Shown piece after piece: positions 1 to 8,113 of a stretch of 64,000 nt of DNA. The position numbers and the translations under genes were made by a program. Each line of letters opens with the position of its first letter. Within the stretch, counting starts at the first letter, position 1. The notes below the pieces were generated by a model, which saw only the letters and a program-made list of their open reading frames with translations, was not told where the DNA came from and did no database searches. Source of the stretch: Cellulomonas sp. Root485 (GTDB taxonomy: Bacteria; Actinomycetota; Actinomycetes; Actinomycetales; Cellulomonadaceae); the NCBI RefSeq assembly GCF_001426705.1, contig NZ_LMFC01000001.1, forward strand, positions 111,450 to 175,449, written 5' to 3'.

Positions 1-366
1 ATCGCCGCGGTGCCGCGTGCCCGCCTGCGGGTGGACTCCGGGGTCGCGGTCGCCGGGGTGACCGTGCACGACGACGAGCTGATCGAGACCGCCTCGGCGG
101 TGGCGCGCGCGATCGGCCTCACCACGGTCGCCAACGTGCAGCTCAAGCGCGACGCCGAGGGCCGGCCCGCGCTCCTCGAGGTCAACCCGAGGTTCCCGGG
201 GGCCATGCCGCTGACCATCGCGGCGGGGGTGGACATGCCGTCCCTGACGCTCGACGCCGTGCTCGGCCGGCCCGTGCCGGACCACGTCGACTTCCAGGAG
301 ATCGCGAACGTGCGGTACCTGGAGGACGTCTTCCTCCCGATCGCCGACGTGCTGCCCGCGCCATGA
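1..366 (+). CDS. ATP-grasp domain enzyme, C-terminal part (5' end outside window)
   Basis: The reading frame is open from the first base and ends in TGA at 364-366, so only about the last 121 residues are visible. The segment around positions 175-200 encodes EVNPRFPGAMP, the metal-binding glutamate/asparagine loop typical of ATP-grasp ligases (carbamoyl-phosphate-synthetase-like or PylC-like). The start and the ATP-binding lobe lie outside the window. The stop overlaps the ATG of the PHP gene in an ATGA junction, so it is the first visible gene of an operon with a hydrolase and a glycosyltransferase. The family call is firm; the substrate is unknown. Ligation of an amino acid or carboxylate onto a glycan precursor would be inference only. 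Confidence 0.75.
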   Translation: MAAVPRARLRVDSGVAVAGVTVHDDELIETASAVARAIGLTTVANVQLKRDAEGRPALLEVNPRFPGAMPLTIAAGVDMPSLTLDAVLGRPVPDHVDFQEIANVRYLEDVFLPIADVLPAP

Positions 367-1079
367 CGCCGAGATCGGCCCTCCTCGCCGGCGACCACCA
401 CGTCCACTCGACGTTCTCCGACGACGCCGTCAGCACCCCTGCCGAGAACCTCGCGGCCGCGCAGTCCGCGGGTCTGCGCGAGGTCCGCATGGTCGACCAC
501 GTCCGCGTGTCCACCACGTACGTGCCGGAGTTCCTCGCGACGGTCCGTGCGCTGCCGACCGTCGAGGGCCTCACCGTGCTCACCGGGGTCGAGGCGAAGA
601 TCCTCGACGCGTCCGGCGCGGTCGACGCACCGCCCGAGGTGCTCGCCGCGCTCGGCACGCCGCGCGGCCCCGACCGGGTCCTGCTCGCCGACCACCAGGT
701 CCCCGGCACGGACGGTCCGTGGAGCCCGCGGTCGACACGGCAGCGGATCGAGGCGGGCCTCGACGCGGCCGACGTGGTCGAGATGCTGGTCACCGCCACG
801 ATCCGCGCGATGCACGCCGTCGGCCGCGCACAGCTGGCGCACCCGTTCTCGGTCCTGCCGAAGATCGGGCTGACCGAGGACGCCGTGCCGGACGAGCTTC
901 TCGACGCGCTCGCCGACGCGGCGGTCGCGACCGGCACCCCCGTCGAGGTCAACGAGAAGTGGCACTGCCCCGGCCCGCGGGTCGCGGGTCGCCTGCGCGC
1001 GGCGGGGGTGCTGCTGGTGGCGTCCACCGACGCGCACGAGGCCGCCGACGTCGGGGTGTACGACTGGGTGCACGGATGA
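363..1079 (+). CDS. PHP-domain metal-dependent hydrolase
   Basis: The 238-residue protein begins with GDHHVHSTFSDDA at residues 10-22, the HxH metal motif of the PHP (polymerase and histidinol phosphatase) superfamily. Further PHP-type metal ligands follow: MVDHVR near residue 45, EAK near 75, ADHQ near 105, AHPFS near 160 and STDAHE near the C-terminus. The family includes histidinol-phosphate phosphatases and other phosphoesterases. It starts inside the stop of the ATP-grasp gene and its own TGA overlaps the glycosyltransferase ATG, so all three are translationally coupled. The neighbours suggest a role on a phosphorylated or amide-linked intermediate of a surface polymer, but this is not proven. 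A histidinol phosphatase role is less likely because no other his biosynthesis genes are nearby. Confidence 0.75.
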   Translation: MTPRSALLAGDHHVHSTFSDDAVSTPAENLAAAQSAGLREVRMVDHVRVSTTYVPEFLATVRALPTVEGLTVLTGVEAKILDASGAVDAPPEVLAALGTPRGPDRVLLADHQVPGTDGPWSPRSTRQRIEAGLDAADVVEMLVTATIRAMHAVGRAQLAHPFSVLPKIGLTEDAVPDELLDALADAAVATGTPVEVNEKWHCPGPRVAGRLRAAGVLLVASTDAHEAADVGVYDWVHG

Positions 1080-2560
1080 GCGAGGTCGGTCGGGACGTCC
1101 TCGTCGCGATCCTCGTCGCCCTCGTCGGCATCGGCGCGATCCCGGTGCTCGCCGGGCTCTACCAGTACCTGCTCGTCCCCGTGCACGCCTTCCGCAACCA
1201 CCTGCGCGACGCCGCGCCGCACCTGCCGCGCGTCGTGGTCATCGTCCCCGCCTGGAACGAGGGCGCCGTGCTGGCGGCCTCCCTGGACCGGCTGATGGGC
1301 CTGGAGTACCCGCCGGACCGGCTCAAGGTGTTCGTGGTGGACGACGCCAGCACCGACGACACCCCCGACGTGGTCCGCGCCAAGGCCGCCCAGTACGACG
1401 ACCGCATCGTGCACCTGCGCCGCGAGCAGGGTGGGCAGGGCAAGGCGCACACCCTGAACCACGGCATCCGGTACGCCCTGTCCGACGAGTGGATGGAGGC
1501 GCTGCTCATCATGGACGCCGACGTCATCTACCGGCCGGACTCCCTGCGCCGCATGGCCCGGCACCTCGCCGACGAGCGGGTCGGGGCCGTCACTGCCTTC
1601 ATCCGCGAGGGCAGCGGCCGGCCGGGCAGCGTCGCGCGCTTCATCGGCTACGAGTACGTGACCGCGCAGGCCGCGGCCCGGCGCGCGCAGAACATCATGG
1701 GTGCGATGGCCTGCCTGGCGGGCGGTGCGCAGCTGCACTCGCGCGAGAACCTCGAGGCGGTGGGCGGCCAGGTGGACACCTCCACGCTCGCCGAGGACAC
1801 CTACACCACCTTCCTCACGCAGCTGAACGGGCGCCGCGTGGTGTTCGAGCCGGGCGCCGTCGTGCTCGCCGAGGAGCCGGACTCGGTGACCGCGCTGTGG
1901 AAGCAGCGGGTGCGCTGGGCGCGCGGGAACGTGCAGATCACACGGAACTTCCGGCGCGTCTGGTTCCGGCCGTCCCGGACGCACCACCTGGGCAACCTCG
2001 ACTTCGGGATCATCTGGTTCGCGATCTACCTGCTGCCCGTCGCGATGGGGTTCGCGGCCGTGGGCCTGGTCGGCCTGTACTTCGTCGCGGAGCTGACCGC
2101 GACGCAGGTGTTCCAGGGCTTCTGGTGGGTCGCGGTGACCGCGTACGTGTTCATCACCGCTGCGACCCTGCTGCTCGACCGGGAGACCGCACGCCGCTCC
2201 TGGCTGCAGGGCCTGCTGTTCCCGGGGATCGGGGCGCTCGTCGTGATGAGCGCCGCCTGGTTCCCGAACCTGTGGGAGGTGCGCCTGCCCAGCCTGCTCG
2301 GGCTCGAGATGTCGCCGACGGGCCGCATGGTCTGGACCCTGACGCTCTACTCGTGGTCGGTGCTCGCGATGGCGCTGGCCTGGGTGGTGAAGCTGCTGGA
2401 GCGGACCCGTGCGGTGCGGTGGCTCGCCACGCCGCTGCTCTACGTGGTGGGCTTCGGTCCAGTGCTGTGCGCGATCACGCTGGACGCGTACGTCAAGCAG
2501 GCGCGGGGGGCGAGCGCGGTGTGGGACAAGACGGAGAAGACGGGACGGGTGATGGGATGA
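1076..2560 (+). CDS. Processive family 2 glycosyltransferase, membrane-bound (BcsA/HAS-like)
   Basis: The 494-residue protein has an N-terminal membrane helix at about 8-35, a GT-A catalytic domain at about 52-285 and several C-terminal membrane helices at about 310-470. Catalytic motifs are complete: DD at 89-90, DAD at 147-149, an ED pair at 240-241 and the QRVRW signature at 277-281, which marks processive synthases of cellulose, hyaluronan or poly-N-acetylglucosamine type. No PilZ domain is present. It would elongate a polysaccharide from a nucleotide sugar while exporting it through the membrane. It overlaps the PHP gene (ATGA) and the next small membrane gene (ATGA). The polymer is not predictable from sequence alone. 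Confidence 0.9.
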   Translation: MSEVGRDVLVAILVALVGIGAIPVLAGLYQYLLVPVHAFRNHLRDAAPHLPRVVVIVPAWNEGAVLAASLDRLMGLEYPPDRLKVFVVDDASTDDTPDVVRAKAAQYDDRIVHLRREQGGQGKAHTLNHGIRYALSDEWMEALLIMDADVIYRPDSLRRMARHLADERVGAVTAFIREGSGRPGSVARFIGYEYVTAQAAARRAQNIMGAMACLAGGAQLHSRENLEAVGGQVDTSTLAEDTYTTFLTQLNGRRVVFEPGAVVLAEEPDSVTALWKQRVRWARGNVQITRNFRRVWFRPSRTHHLGNLDFGIIWFAIYLLPVAMGFAAVGLVGLYFVAELTATQVFQGFWWVAVTAYVFITAATLLLDRETARRSWLQGLLFPGIGALVVMSAAWFPNLWEVRLPSLLGLEMSPTGRMVWTLTLYSWSVLAMALAWVVKLLERTRAVRWLATPLLYVVGFGPVLCAITLDAYVKQARGASAVWDKTEKTGRVMG

Positions 2561-2742
2561 GCAGCTCGCACCGGGCGGCCCCGGGCGACGACGCCCGCTG
2601 GTGGGCGACCCTGTCGCCCGACGCCCTGCAGGACGAGATCCGGTCCAACCGGCGCTCGGAGCGACGCCTGCTGGTGGTCGTCGCCCTGGTCTCGCTGGCG
2701 ATCACGGTCGCGGCGCTCCTGCTGCACGGCGGTGCGGCGTGA
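2557..2742 (+). CDS. Small single-pass membrane protein in the glycosyltransferase operon
   Basis: The 61-residue protein starts at an ATG overlapping the glycosyltransferase stop, and its own TGA overlaps the GTG of the receiver gene. The N-terminal half is soluble and charged (about 1-38) and the C-terminal half is one membrane helix (about 39-57). No family is recognised. Its fixed place between a polymer synthase and a two-component pair, with stop-start overlaps on both sides, makes a subunit or adaptor of the synthase plausible. This is an inference from position only. Confidence 0.7.
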   Translation: MSSSHRAAPGDDARWWATLSPDALQDEIRSNRRSERRLLVVVALVSLAITVAALLLHGGAA

Positions 2743-3089
2743 CCCCCCGCGTGCTGGTCGTCGACGACGAGCCCGACGAGCTCGCCCTGATCACCCGGCA
2801 CGTGCGCCGCCTCGGCCACGACGTGGTGCCCGCGAAGAGCGCCGAGGAGGCGCTGGCCACCCCGGAGCTCGACACCGTGGACGTCGCGATCGTGGACCTG
2901 CGGCTGCCGGGCATGGGCGGCTGGGAGCTCATCGAGGTCCTGCGCGTCCGCCGGCCGGACCTGCCCGTGGTGGTGACGTCCGTCCTCGACGCCGACGACT
3001 ACCCGCACGTCGAGGCCTGGCTGCCGAAGCCGTTCTCCGGCGACGGCGTGCAGGCGGCGCTCGCCCGGGCCCTGGGCGAGGCGCCGTGA
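2739..3089 (+). CDS. Stand-alone response regulator receiver domain
   Basis: The 116-residue protein is only a CheY-like receiver. It has the acidic pocket VVDDEPDE at residues 7-14, the phospho-acceptor Asp53 in VDLRLPGMGG, Thr80/Ser81 and the conserved Lys97 in LPKPF. No DNA-binding or enzymatic output domain follows. It starts at GTG 2739, overlapping the stop of the small membrane gene, and lies 7 bp upstream of a histidine kinase gene, its probable partner. Being downstream of a polysaccharide synthase, it probably acts by protein-protein contact, perhaps on the synthase or its small membrane partner. Confidence 0.88.
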   Translation: MTPRVLVVDDEPDELALITRHVRRLGHDVVPAKSAEEALATPELDTVDVAIVDLRLPGMGGWELIEVLRVRRPDLPVVVTSVLDADDYPHVEAWLPKPFSGDGVQAALARALGEAP

Positions 3090-3096
3090 GCCGTCC

Positions 3097-4878
3097 ATGA
3101 CAGAGCTCTGGTCGAACGAGCGTGCCGACCTCATCACCATGGGGTCGCGCTACCTGCGCCGGCTGGCCCGCCACCTCGGGCCGGACGGCGGCGTGGTCGA
3201 GCGCCAGCTGCCGTTCGTCGGGGTGTACCTGGTCGCGCTGCTCACCCTTCTGATCCCCGGCGTCCAGGTCGCGAGCCAGGCCGACGTGGTGATCGCCACG
3301 CTGCTCACCGTCGGCCAGCTGGTGGCGGCACGCTACCTGCCGTGGGCGCGGTGGCCGGAGGGCCGGCAGGACATCCTGCCGATGATCCAGCTGCTCGCCG
3401 TGGCGTTCCTGCGCACGGGTACCGGCGGACCCGGCTCGGCGTACACCACGCTGGTGTTCTTCCCGGTGATCACCCTGGCGTCGCAGCGCGACCGGCGGGG
3501 GATCGTGCTGGCGGCGCTCGGCGTGGCCGGGGTGGTCCTCTCGCCCGTCCTGCTCACGTCCACGGTCACGCTCACGGTGGACACCGGTGTCCGCACCCTG
3601 TTCGTCACCCTCGTCGCGGTGGTCGTCGCCGCCACGGTCCACGAGATCACGGCACGCCTGCGGGCCCGCAGCAACGCGCTCCTGTCGCTGCAGATGGACC
3701 AGGCGGTGCTGCTCGACCGCGCCCGCGCCGATGCCCTCTCGCTGGCCCGCGTGGCCGACCAGCGCCGCGCCGCCCGCGACGCGCTGGTCTCCGTGATCGA
3801 CTCCGCGACCGAGCAGGCCATCATCGCGACGGACGCCACCGGCATGGTCGAGGTGTTCAACGCCGGCGCGGAACGGCTGCTCGGGTACGGGCAGGGCGAG
3901 GTGGTCGGCCGTATGCGCCTGACCGACTTCCACGACAAGGCGGAGCTCGAGGCCCGCCGGACGCTGCTCTTCGCCGACGACTCCCCGGTCGACAACCCGC
4001 AGGCGCTCGTCGACGCGCTCGTCGCGCCCGCCCTGGCCGGTCGACCGGAGGTCCGCGACTGGACCTACGTCGCCCGCGACGGCGCACGCATGACCGTCCG
4101 GCTCGCCGTGACGCGCCGGTCCGAGTCGGACGGCACCACGACCGGGTACGTGGTCGTCGCCACCGACGTGACCTCCGAGCGCGAGGCGGCGCGCCTCCAG
4201 GACGAGTTCGTCAGCCTGGTCAGCCACGAGCTGCGGACCCCGCTGACCTCGGTGCTGGGCTACCTCGAGCTGCTCACCGACGGCACCGACCCGCTGACCG
4301 ACGAGCAGCGTGAGTACCTCACGGTGATCGAGCGCAACGCCCGCCGGCAGCTGCGGCTGGTGGGGGACCTGCTGCTCAGCGCGCAGGTGGACGCCGGACG
4401 GTTCTCGATCGCACCGCACCGCATCGACGTGGCCGACATCGTGCGCGCGTCGGTCGAGGCTGCGACCCCGGTGGCCGACGCCGCGGGTGTCCGGCTCGAG
4501 GCGTCGGCCGTCGCGACCCCGCTGGACGGCGACCCGGTGCGGCTCGCGCAGGCCGTCGACAACCTGGTGTCGAACGCGATCAAGTTCACGCCCTCGGGTG
4601 GCACGGTCCGGGTCGGCGTGACGCCGAACGCGTCCGCCGGAGCGGACGTCGTCGTGGCGGACACCGGCATCGGCATCCCGCCCGACGAGCTGTCCCAGCT
4701 GACCACCCGGTTCTTCCGGGCGTCGACGGCCACCCGCCGCGCCATCCCCGGGGTGGGCCTGGGGCTGTCGATCACCAAGGCGGTCGTCGACGCGCACGGC
4801 GGGTCGCTCGCGATCACGAGCGCGCTCGGCGAGGGCACCACGTTCACGATCACGCTCCCGCCGACCCCGCCGGGCTGA
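3097..4878 (+). CDS. Membrane sensor histidine kinase with PAS domain
   Basis: The 593-residue protein has an N-terminal membrane region (about residues 36-182, five to six helices), a coiled linker at about 185-228, a PAS domain at about 230-360, a HisKA domain with phospho-acceptor His377 in SHELRTPLTS, and a HATPase_c domain at about 475-590 with an N-box NLVSNAIKFT and G-boxes. It would autophosphorylate and pass phosphate to the receiver encoded just upstream. It is the last gene of the operon and is followed by a short intergenic region with a palindrome. The PAS ligand and the membrane stimulus are unknown. Confidence 0.9.
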   Translation: MTELWSNERADLITMGSRYLRRLARHLGPDGGVVERQLPFVGVYLVALLTLLIPGVQVASQADVVIATLLTVGQLVAARYLPWARWPEGRQDILPMIQLLAVAFLRTGTGGPGSAYTTLVFFPVITLASQRDRRGIVLAALGVAGVVLSPVLLTSTVTLTVDTGVRTLFVTLVAVVVAATVHEITARLRARSNALLSLQMDQAVLLDRARADALSLARVADQRRAARDALVSVIDSATEQAIIATDATGMVEVFNAGAERLLGYGQGEVVGRMRLTDFHDKAELEARRTLLFADDSPVDNPQALVDALVAPALAGRPEVRDWTYVARDGARMTVRLAVTRRSESDGTTTGYVVVATDVTSEREAARLQDEFVSLVSHELRTPLTSVLGYLELLTDGTDPLTDEQREYLTVIERNARRQLRLVGDLLLSAQVDAGRFSIAPHRIDVADIVRASVEAATPVADAAGVRLEASAVATPLDGDPVRLAQAVDNLVSNAIKFTPSGGTVRVGVTPNASAGADVVVADTGIGIPPDELSQLTTRFFRASTATRRAIPGVGLGLSITKAVVDAHGGSLAITSALGEGTTFTITLPPTPPG

Positions 4879-4907
4879 CCCGGCCGCCCTGCCGGAGGTA
4901 CTCCCCG

Positions 4908-4937
4908 GTAACTTCGGACATCCCGGGATGTATCAGA
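4908..4937 (+). promoter_or_regulatory. Palindrome and weak promoter upstream of the flavin oxidase
   Basis: A perfect 14-bp palindrome, ACATCCCGGGATGT, lies at 4918-4931. It sits between GTAACT and TATCAG hexamers spaced by 17 bp, which could be a weak -35 and -10. Such a position suits a repressor site controlling the oxidase at 5010. No regulator gene adjoins it. The promoter elements match consensus poorly, so only the palindrome is certain. Confidence 0.35.
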
Positions 4938-5009
4938 CGGGGTGACCCGCGTCCCCTCCTGCCCGTGCGCCGACGACGGCGCAGGACAGGACGACGAAGG
5001 ACACCCCTC

Positions 5010-6413
5010 ATGACCATCCTCAGCTCCCCGATCGGCGCGGACTACCGTCCCGCCACCACCGCAGCCGTCTCGGTGCTCGCGAACGCCGGCGTCCCCGTGC
5101 ACCTCCCGGGCACCGAGGCGTACCGCGCCCTCACCGGCACCAGCAACCTGACCAAGGCGATCCAGCCGGTCGCCGTCGTCCCCGTGCGCGACGCCGCGGA
5201 CATCGGCCGCACGGTGCGCGTCGCGGCCGCGGCGGGGCTGCGGGTCGGCGTGCAGAGCACCGGGCACGGCGCGACGGAGACCATGCAGGACGCGATCCTC
5301 GTGAGCACCGCAGCCCTCGACGAGCTCACGGTGCACGCCGACGAGCGCTGGGCCCGCATCGGTGCGGGCGTGCGGTGGGCGGCGGTCCTCGAGGCGTGCG
5401 CCCCGCACGGGCTCGCCGCTCTGGCCGGCTCCTCACCGGACGTCGGCGTCGTCGGCTACCTGACCGGGGGCGGGCTCGGCCCGGTGGCCCGGACCCACGG
5501 GCTCGCGTCCGACACCGTCCGCGCCTTCGACGTGGTCACCGGCGACGGCGTCGCGCGTCGTGTCACCGCGACGGACCACCCGGAGCTGTTCTGGGGCCTG
5601 CGCGGCGGCAAGGGCACGCTCGGCATCGTCACCGCCGTCGAGATCGACCTGGTCGAGCAGGCGGAGCTCTACGCGGGCGCCCTCTGGTTCGCCGGTGCCG
5701 ACGCCGCCGCCGTGGTCCGCACGTGGAGCCGGTGGTGCGACGTGCTACCCGAGGAGGGCACCACGTCGATCGCCGTCATGCGTCTGCCCGACCTGGACGT
5801 GTTCCCCGAGCCGCTGCGTGGCACGACCACGGTCTCCGTGCGGTTCGCGTGGACGGGCGACCCGGCCACCGGCGAGGAGATGATCCGCGCGATCCGCTCA
5901 GTCGCGACGCCGCTGATCGACACCGTGCAGGTCATGCCCTACGCGGCGCTCGGCGCCGTGCACTCCGACCCCGTCGACCCGATGCCGCTGCACGAGCACC
6001 ACAGCCTGCTCGACGCGTTCCCCCTGGAGGCCGCGGACCGCCTGCTCGAGCTCGTGGGCCCCGGCGCGCAGACCGCGCAGGCGATGGTGGAGGTCCGCCA
6101 GCTCGGTGGCAAGGTCCTCGACGACGGCGGGGTGCCCAGCGCGTTCCCGTACCGGGACGCGGCGTTCTCGCTCTTCACGATCGGCGTGATGATCCCGGAG
6201 ATCGCGCAGGTGGTCACCCGGGACACCGCACGCGTGCACGACGGGTTCGCCGCCTGGGCGCGCGACGGCGGTCTGCCCAACTTCACCGACTCCGCGGGTC
6301 CGCTGTGGGCGGAGCGGGTGTATACGCCGGCCGTGGCGCGACGCCTGCAGACGTTGTCGATGGTGTACGACCCCGACGCGGTCCTGCTCGCCGCCCGCGG
6401 CGTCCGGTCCTGA
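5010..6413 (+). CDS. FAD-binding (PCMH-type) oxidoreductase, berberine-bridge-enzyme-like
   Basis: The 467-residue protein has a PCMH-type FAD-binding domain in its N-terminal half: VAVVPVRDAADI, the QSTGHGA loop near residue 90 that carries the histidine used for FAD attachment in this family, SSPDVGVVGYLTGGGLG, and RGGKGTLGIVT near 210. A substrate-binding domain and a short berberine-bridge-like C-terminus follow. These enzymes oxidise sugars, alcohols or secondary metabolites with oxygen. The start was taken at ATG 5010 because GAAGGA lies about 8 bp upstream; in-frame codons further upstream have no such site. It is monocistronic and ends against a strong hairpin. The substrate is unknown. 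Confidence 0.85.
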   Translation: MTILSSPIGADYRPATTAAVSVLANAGVPVHLPGTEAYRALTGTSNLTKAIQPVAVVPVRDAADIGRTVRVAAAAGLRVGVQSTGHGATETMQDAILVSTAALDELTVHADERWARIGAGVRWAAVLEACAPHGLAALAGSSPDVGVVGYLTGGGLGPVARTHGLASDTVRAFDVVTGDGVARRVTATDHPELFWGLRGGKGTLGIVTAVEIDLVEQAELYAGALWFAGADAAAVVRTWSRWCDVLPEEGTTSIAVMRLPDLDVFPEPLRGTTTVSVRFAWTGDPATGEEMIRAIRSVATPLIDTVQVMPYAALGAVHSDPVDPMPLHEHHSLLDAFPLEAADRLLELVGPGAQTAQAMVEVRQLGGKVLDDGGVPSAFPYRDAAFSLFTIGVMIPEIAQVVTRDTARVHDGFAAWARDGGLPNFTDSAGPLWAERVYTPAVARRLQTLSMVYDPDAVLLAARGVRS

Positions 6414-6421
6414 CCGGCGAC

Positions 6422-6447
6422 GGGCCGGTCCCGCACGGGGCCGGCCC
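6422..6447. terminator. Bidirectional hairpin between convergent genes
   Basis: The 26 bases form a 12-bp stem (GGGCCGGTCCCG pairing with CGGGGCCGGCCC, one G-U pair). It starts 8 bp after the oxidase stop and 5 bp from the stop of the converging small SipW-type gene. The T tract is weak, as is usual in GC-rich actinobacteria. Confidence 0.7.
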
Positions 6448-6452
6448 TCGTC

Positions 6453-6662
6453 CTACGGCTGCTCGGGTGGCACGAAGAACGTGATCGACACCTCGGCGGT
6501 GTCGGTGAACTGCGCGGACGTCGACCCGACGAGCGGGCTCAGCAGCGCCGCCACGGCGAACGCGACCGCGACCCCCAGCCGCACCAGGCCTTTGCGCTCC
6601 ACGGTCAGGAACGTGCGCCGGCGGACGTCCGGGTCGCCAGGCTCAGTCGAGGAGGAGCTCAT
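6453..6662 (-). CDS. Very small SipW-type secreted peptide
   Basis: The 69-residue product has a basic N-terminus, one hydrophobic segment (about residues 28-50) and the SipW-style site GSTSAQFTDTA, leaving a mature peptide of only about 20 residues. The start is ATG 6662 because AGGAGG lies about 5 bp upstream. It starts inside the last codons of the signal peptidase gene, a 20-bp overlap, so the two are coupled. SipW-dependent precursors are normally TasA/CalY-like fibre proteins of 200 residues or more, so this is a miniature or a decayed fourth-strand relic. It may be an accessory or assembly peptide of the fibre locus. Confidence 0.65.
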   Translation of the reverse strand: MSSSSTEPGDPDVRRRTFLTVERKGLVRLGVAVAFAVAALLSPLVGSTSAQFTDTAEVSITFFVPPEQP

Positions 6663-7380
6663 CGACCCTCCTGTCTGCGCTGTCCGTCCGGGCGACGGGG
6701 CGATCGCGGCGTTCGCGGCGGGCATCCCCCATCGCGAGCAGCTCGAGCGTAGCGAGCGCGAGCAGCGGAGGCACGAGCATCACCGCGCGTCCCTGCGGGG
6801 AGCCCGCCCACTGCAGCACCCAGCCCCAGCCCTTGTGCACGGCCAGCTGGACCCCGCGGATGCGGCCGATCGGCGTCGCGTTCGCGTCGGCGTCCTGGTT
6901 GGCGTCGCCCTTGGTCACCACGTAGGACTTGGTCAGCGGCTCCCCGTTGGCGTCGCGCTTCGGCACCATGTTGCCGGTCGCCTCGTCCTGCCGGAGGTCG
7001 GGCAGCTTGCGCAGCGCCACGATCCGGTGCGTGACCAGCTCGTCGGAGCCCATCGGCCAGAACGAGATGATCTGGCCGACCTTGAGGTCGGACTCGTCGG
7101 AGATCGCCCGCAGCACCACAGCGTCGCCTGCGTCGAACTTCGGCGCCATCGAGCCCGACGTCACGATGAGGATCCGCTGCTGGTGGGCCTGGAACCACAG
7201 CGGGACGGCCAGTGACGTCGCGTACGCCGCACCGCAGACGACGACGACGGTCCACAGCGCGACGCCGACGAGCCGGCGCCACGTGGGCTTCGGGGCACGA
7301 GAACGCCGCCGACCGATCACGCGCGGCGCGCGTCGGTCGACCGCTGGGGCGTCTCGTCGCCCGTCCGACCAGGAGGGCAT
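6643..7380 (-). CDS. sipW: SipW-like (ER-type) signal peptidase I
   Basis: The 245-residue membrane protease has a first helix at about 37-58 and the catalytic serine in VTSGSMAPKFD (Ser77). The general base position is histidine, in VTHRIV (His118), instead of the usual bacterial lysine. That Ser/His pairing defines the archaeal/ER-type signal peptidases to which Bacillus SipW belongs. A second helix lies at about 200-220. It lies 4 bp downstream of the TasA-like gene and overlaps the small secreted peptide gene, so it very probably processes both neighbours. No Shine-Dalgarno is seen before ATG 7380, which fits translational coupling. Confidence 0.88.
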   Translation of the reverse strand: MPSWSDGRRDAPAVDRRAPRVIGRRRSRAPKPTWRRLVGVALWTVVVVCGAAYATSLAVPLWFQAHQQRILIVTSGSMAPKFDAGDAVVLRAISDESDLKVGQIISFWPMGSDELVTHRIVALRKLPDLRQDEATGNMVPKRDANGEPLTKSYVVTKGDANQDADANATPIGRIRGVQLAVHKGWGWVLQWAGSPQGRAVMLVPPLLALATLELLAMGDARRERRDRPVARTDSADRRVDELLLD

Positions 7381-7384
7381 CAGA

Positions 7385-8083
7385 TCAGTCGTTGTTGGCT
7401 GTCTGCTCGGCGTGGAAGGTCACGGCAAGGTCCACCCCGGTGTTCTGGTAGTCGTTGCCTGCCGTGTCGGGGAAGTCGACGCGGAAGCAGAGCCACTCGC
7501 TCGAGTCCTCCACCGTGAGGTCACGGTCGCCGCTGTCCGCGCCCTGGGCGGTGTCGCCCACCAGGCTCGTGGACGCGCTCGGCCACGGCGTCGCCGGCGC
7601 GGCGTTGAGCGCCACCGGGGTGGCGCCGAGGGCGGCTGCCGAGCAGCCCAGCTCGTCGGCGATGCTGTACACGTTGAGCACGAGCACGTCGCGCAGGTCA
7701 CCGGGCGTGGTCACCGGAGGGTCCAGCACCGGGTCGGTGCCCGGGTCCGCCGCCGGCTCGGCCGAGTAGTAGATCGAGTACCGCAGCGCGAGCGAACCAT
7801 TGTTGTTGATCTGCAGCGGGACGAACGTCGAGTCGCCGGGTGCCAGGTTCTGCGGCGAGAACGTGAAGGGCACGGTCTGGCCGATCGCCAGGTCGACGGT
7901 GCCGCTCTCGATGGTGGCGGACGTCGCGTCGTTGTCGGTGAAGATGGCCGACGTCGTCAGCGTCGTGGCGCCGACGGCCGCGAGACCGACGATCGCCACC
8001 GTGGTCCACAGCCGCCGTCGTCGCGGTGCGTCGTGGTGCACGGGCGCCGGGTCGATCATCTCTTGCAGCAGGTCGTCCATCAT
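7385..8083 (-). CDS. TasA/CalY-like fibre protein with SipW-type signal
   Basis: The 232-residue precursor has an arginine-rich N-terminus, one hydrophobic segment (about 26-46) and the SipW-type processing region TTSAIFTDND. A TasA-like beta domain follows: TSATIESGTVDLAIG, then LAPGDSTFVPLQINNNGSLALRYSIYY, which matches the camelysin/TasA pattern. In Bacillus such proteins form extracellular matrix fibres after SipW cleavage. The gene leads a three-gene unit with its own signal peptidase. A GGGGG-rich Shine-Dalgarno lies about 8 bp before ATG 8083, and a FliA/WhiG-like promoter lies at 8114-8140. Two cysteines in the C-terminal half could form a disulfide. The assignment to the superfamily is good; fibre formation is inferred. 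Confidence 0.8.
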   Translation of the reverse strand: MMDDLLQEMIDPAPVHHDAPRRRRLWTTVAIVGLAAVGATTLTTSAIFTDNDATSATIESGTVDLAIGQTVPFTFSPQNLAPGDSTFVPLQINNNGSLALRYSIYYSAEPAADPGTDPVLDPPVTTPGDLRDVLVLNVYSIADELGCSAAALGATPVALNAAPATPWPSASTSLVGDTAQGADSGDRDLTVEDSSEWLCFRVDFPDTAGNDYQNTGVDLAVTFHAEQTANND

Positions 8084-8113
8084 GGTGGGAACCCCCTAGG
8101 TGGTAAAAGAGTG

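Noticed and set aside
182..1987. Long minus-strand frame opposite the PHP and glycosyltransferase genes
   Set aside because: Its composition is that of an antisense shadow, and both plus-strand genes have complete catalytic motifs and coupled starts.
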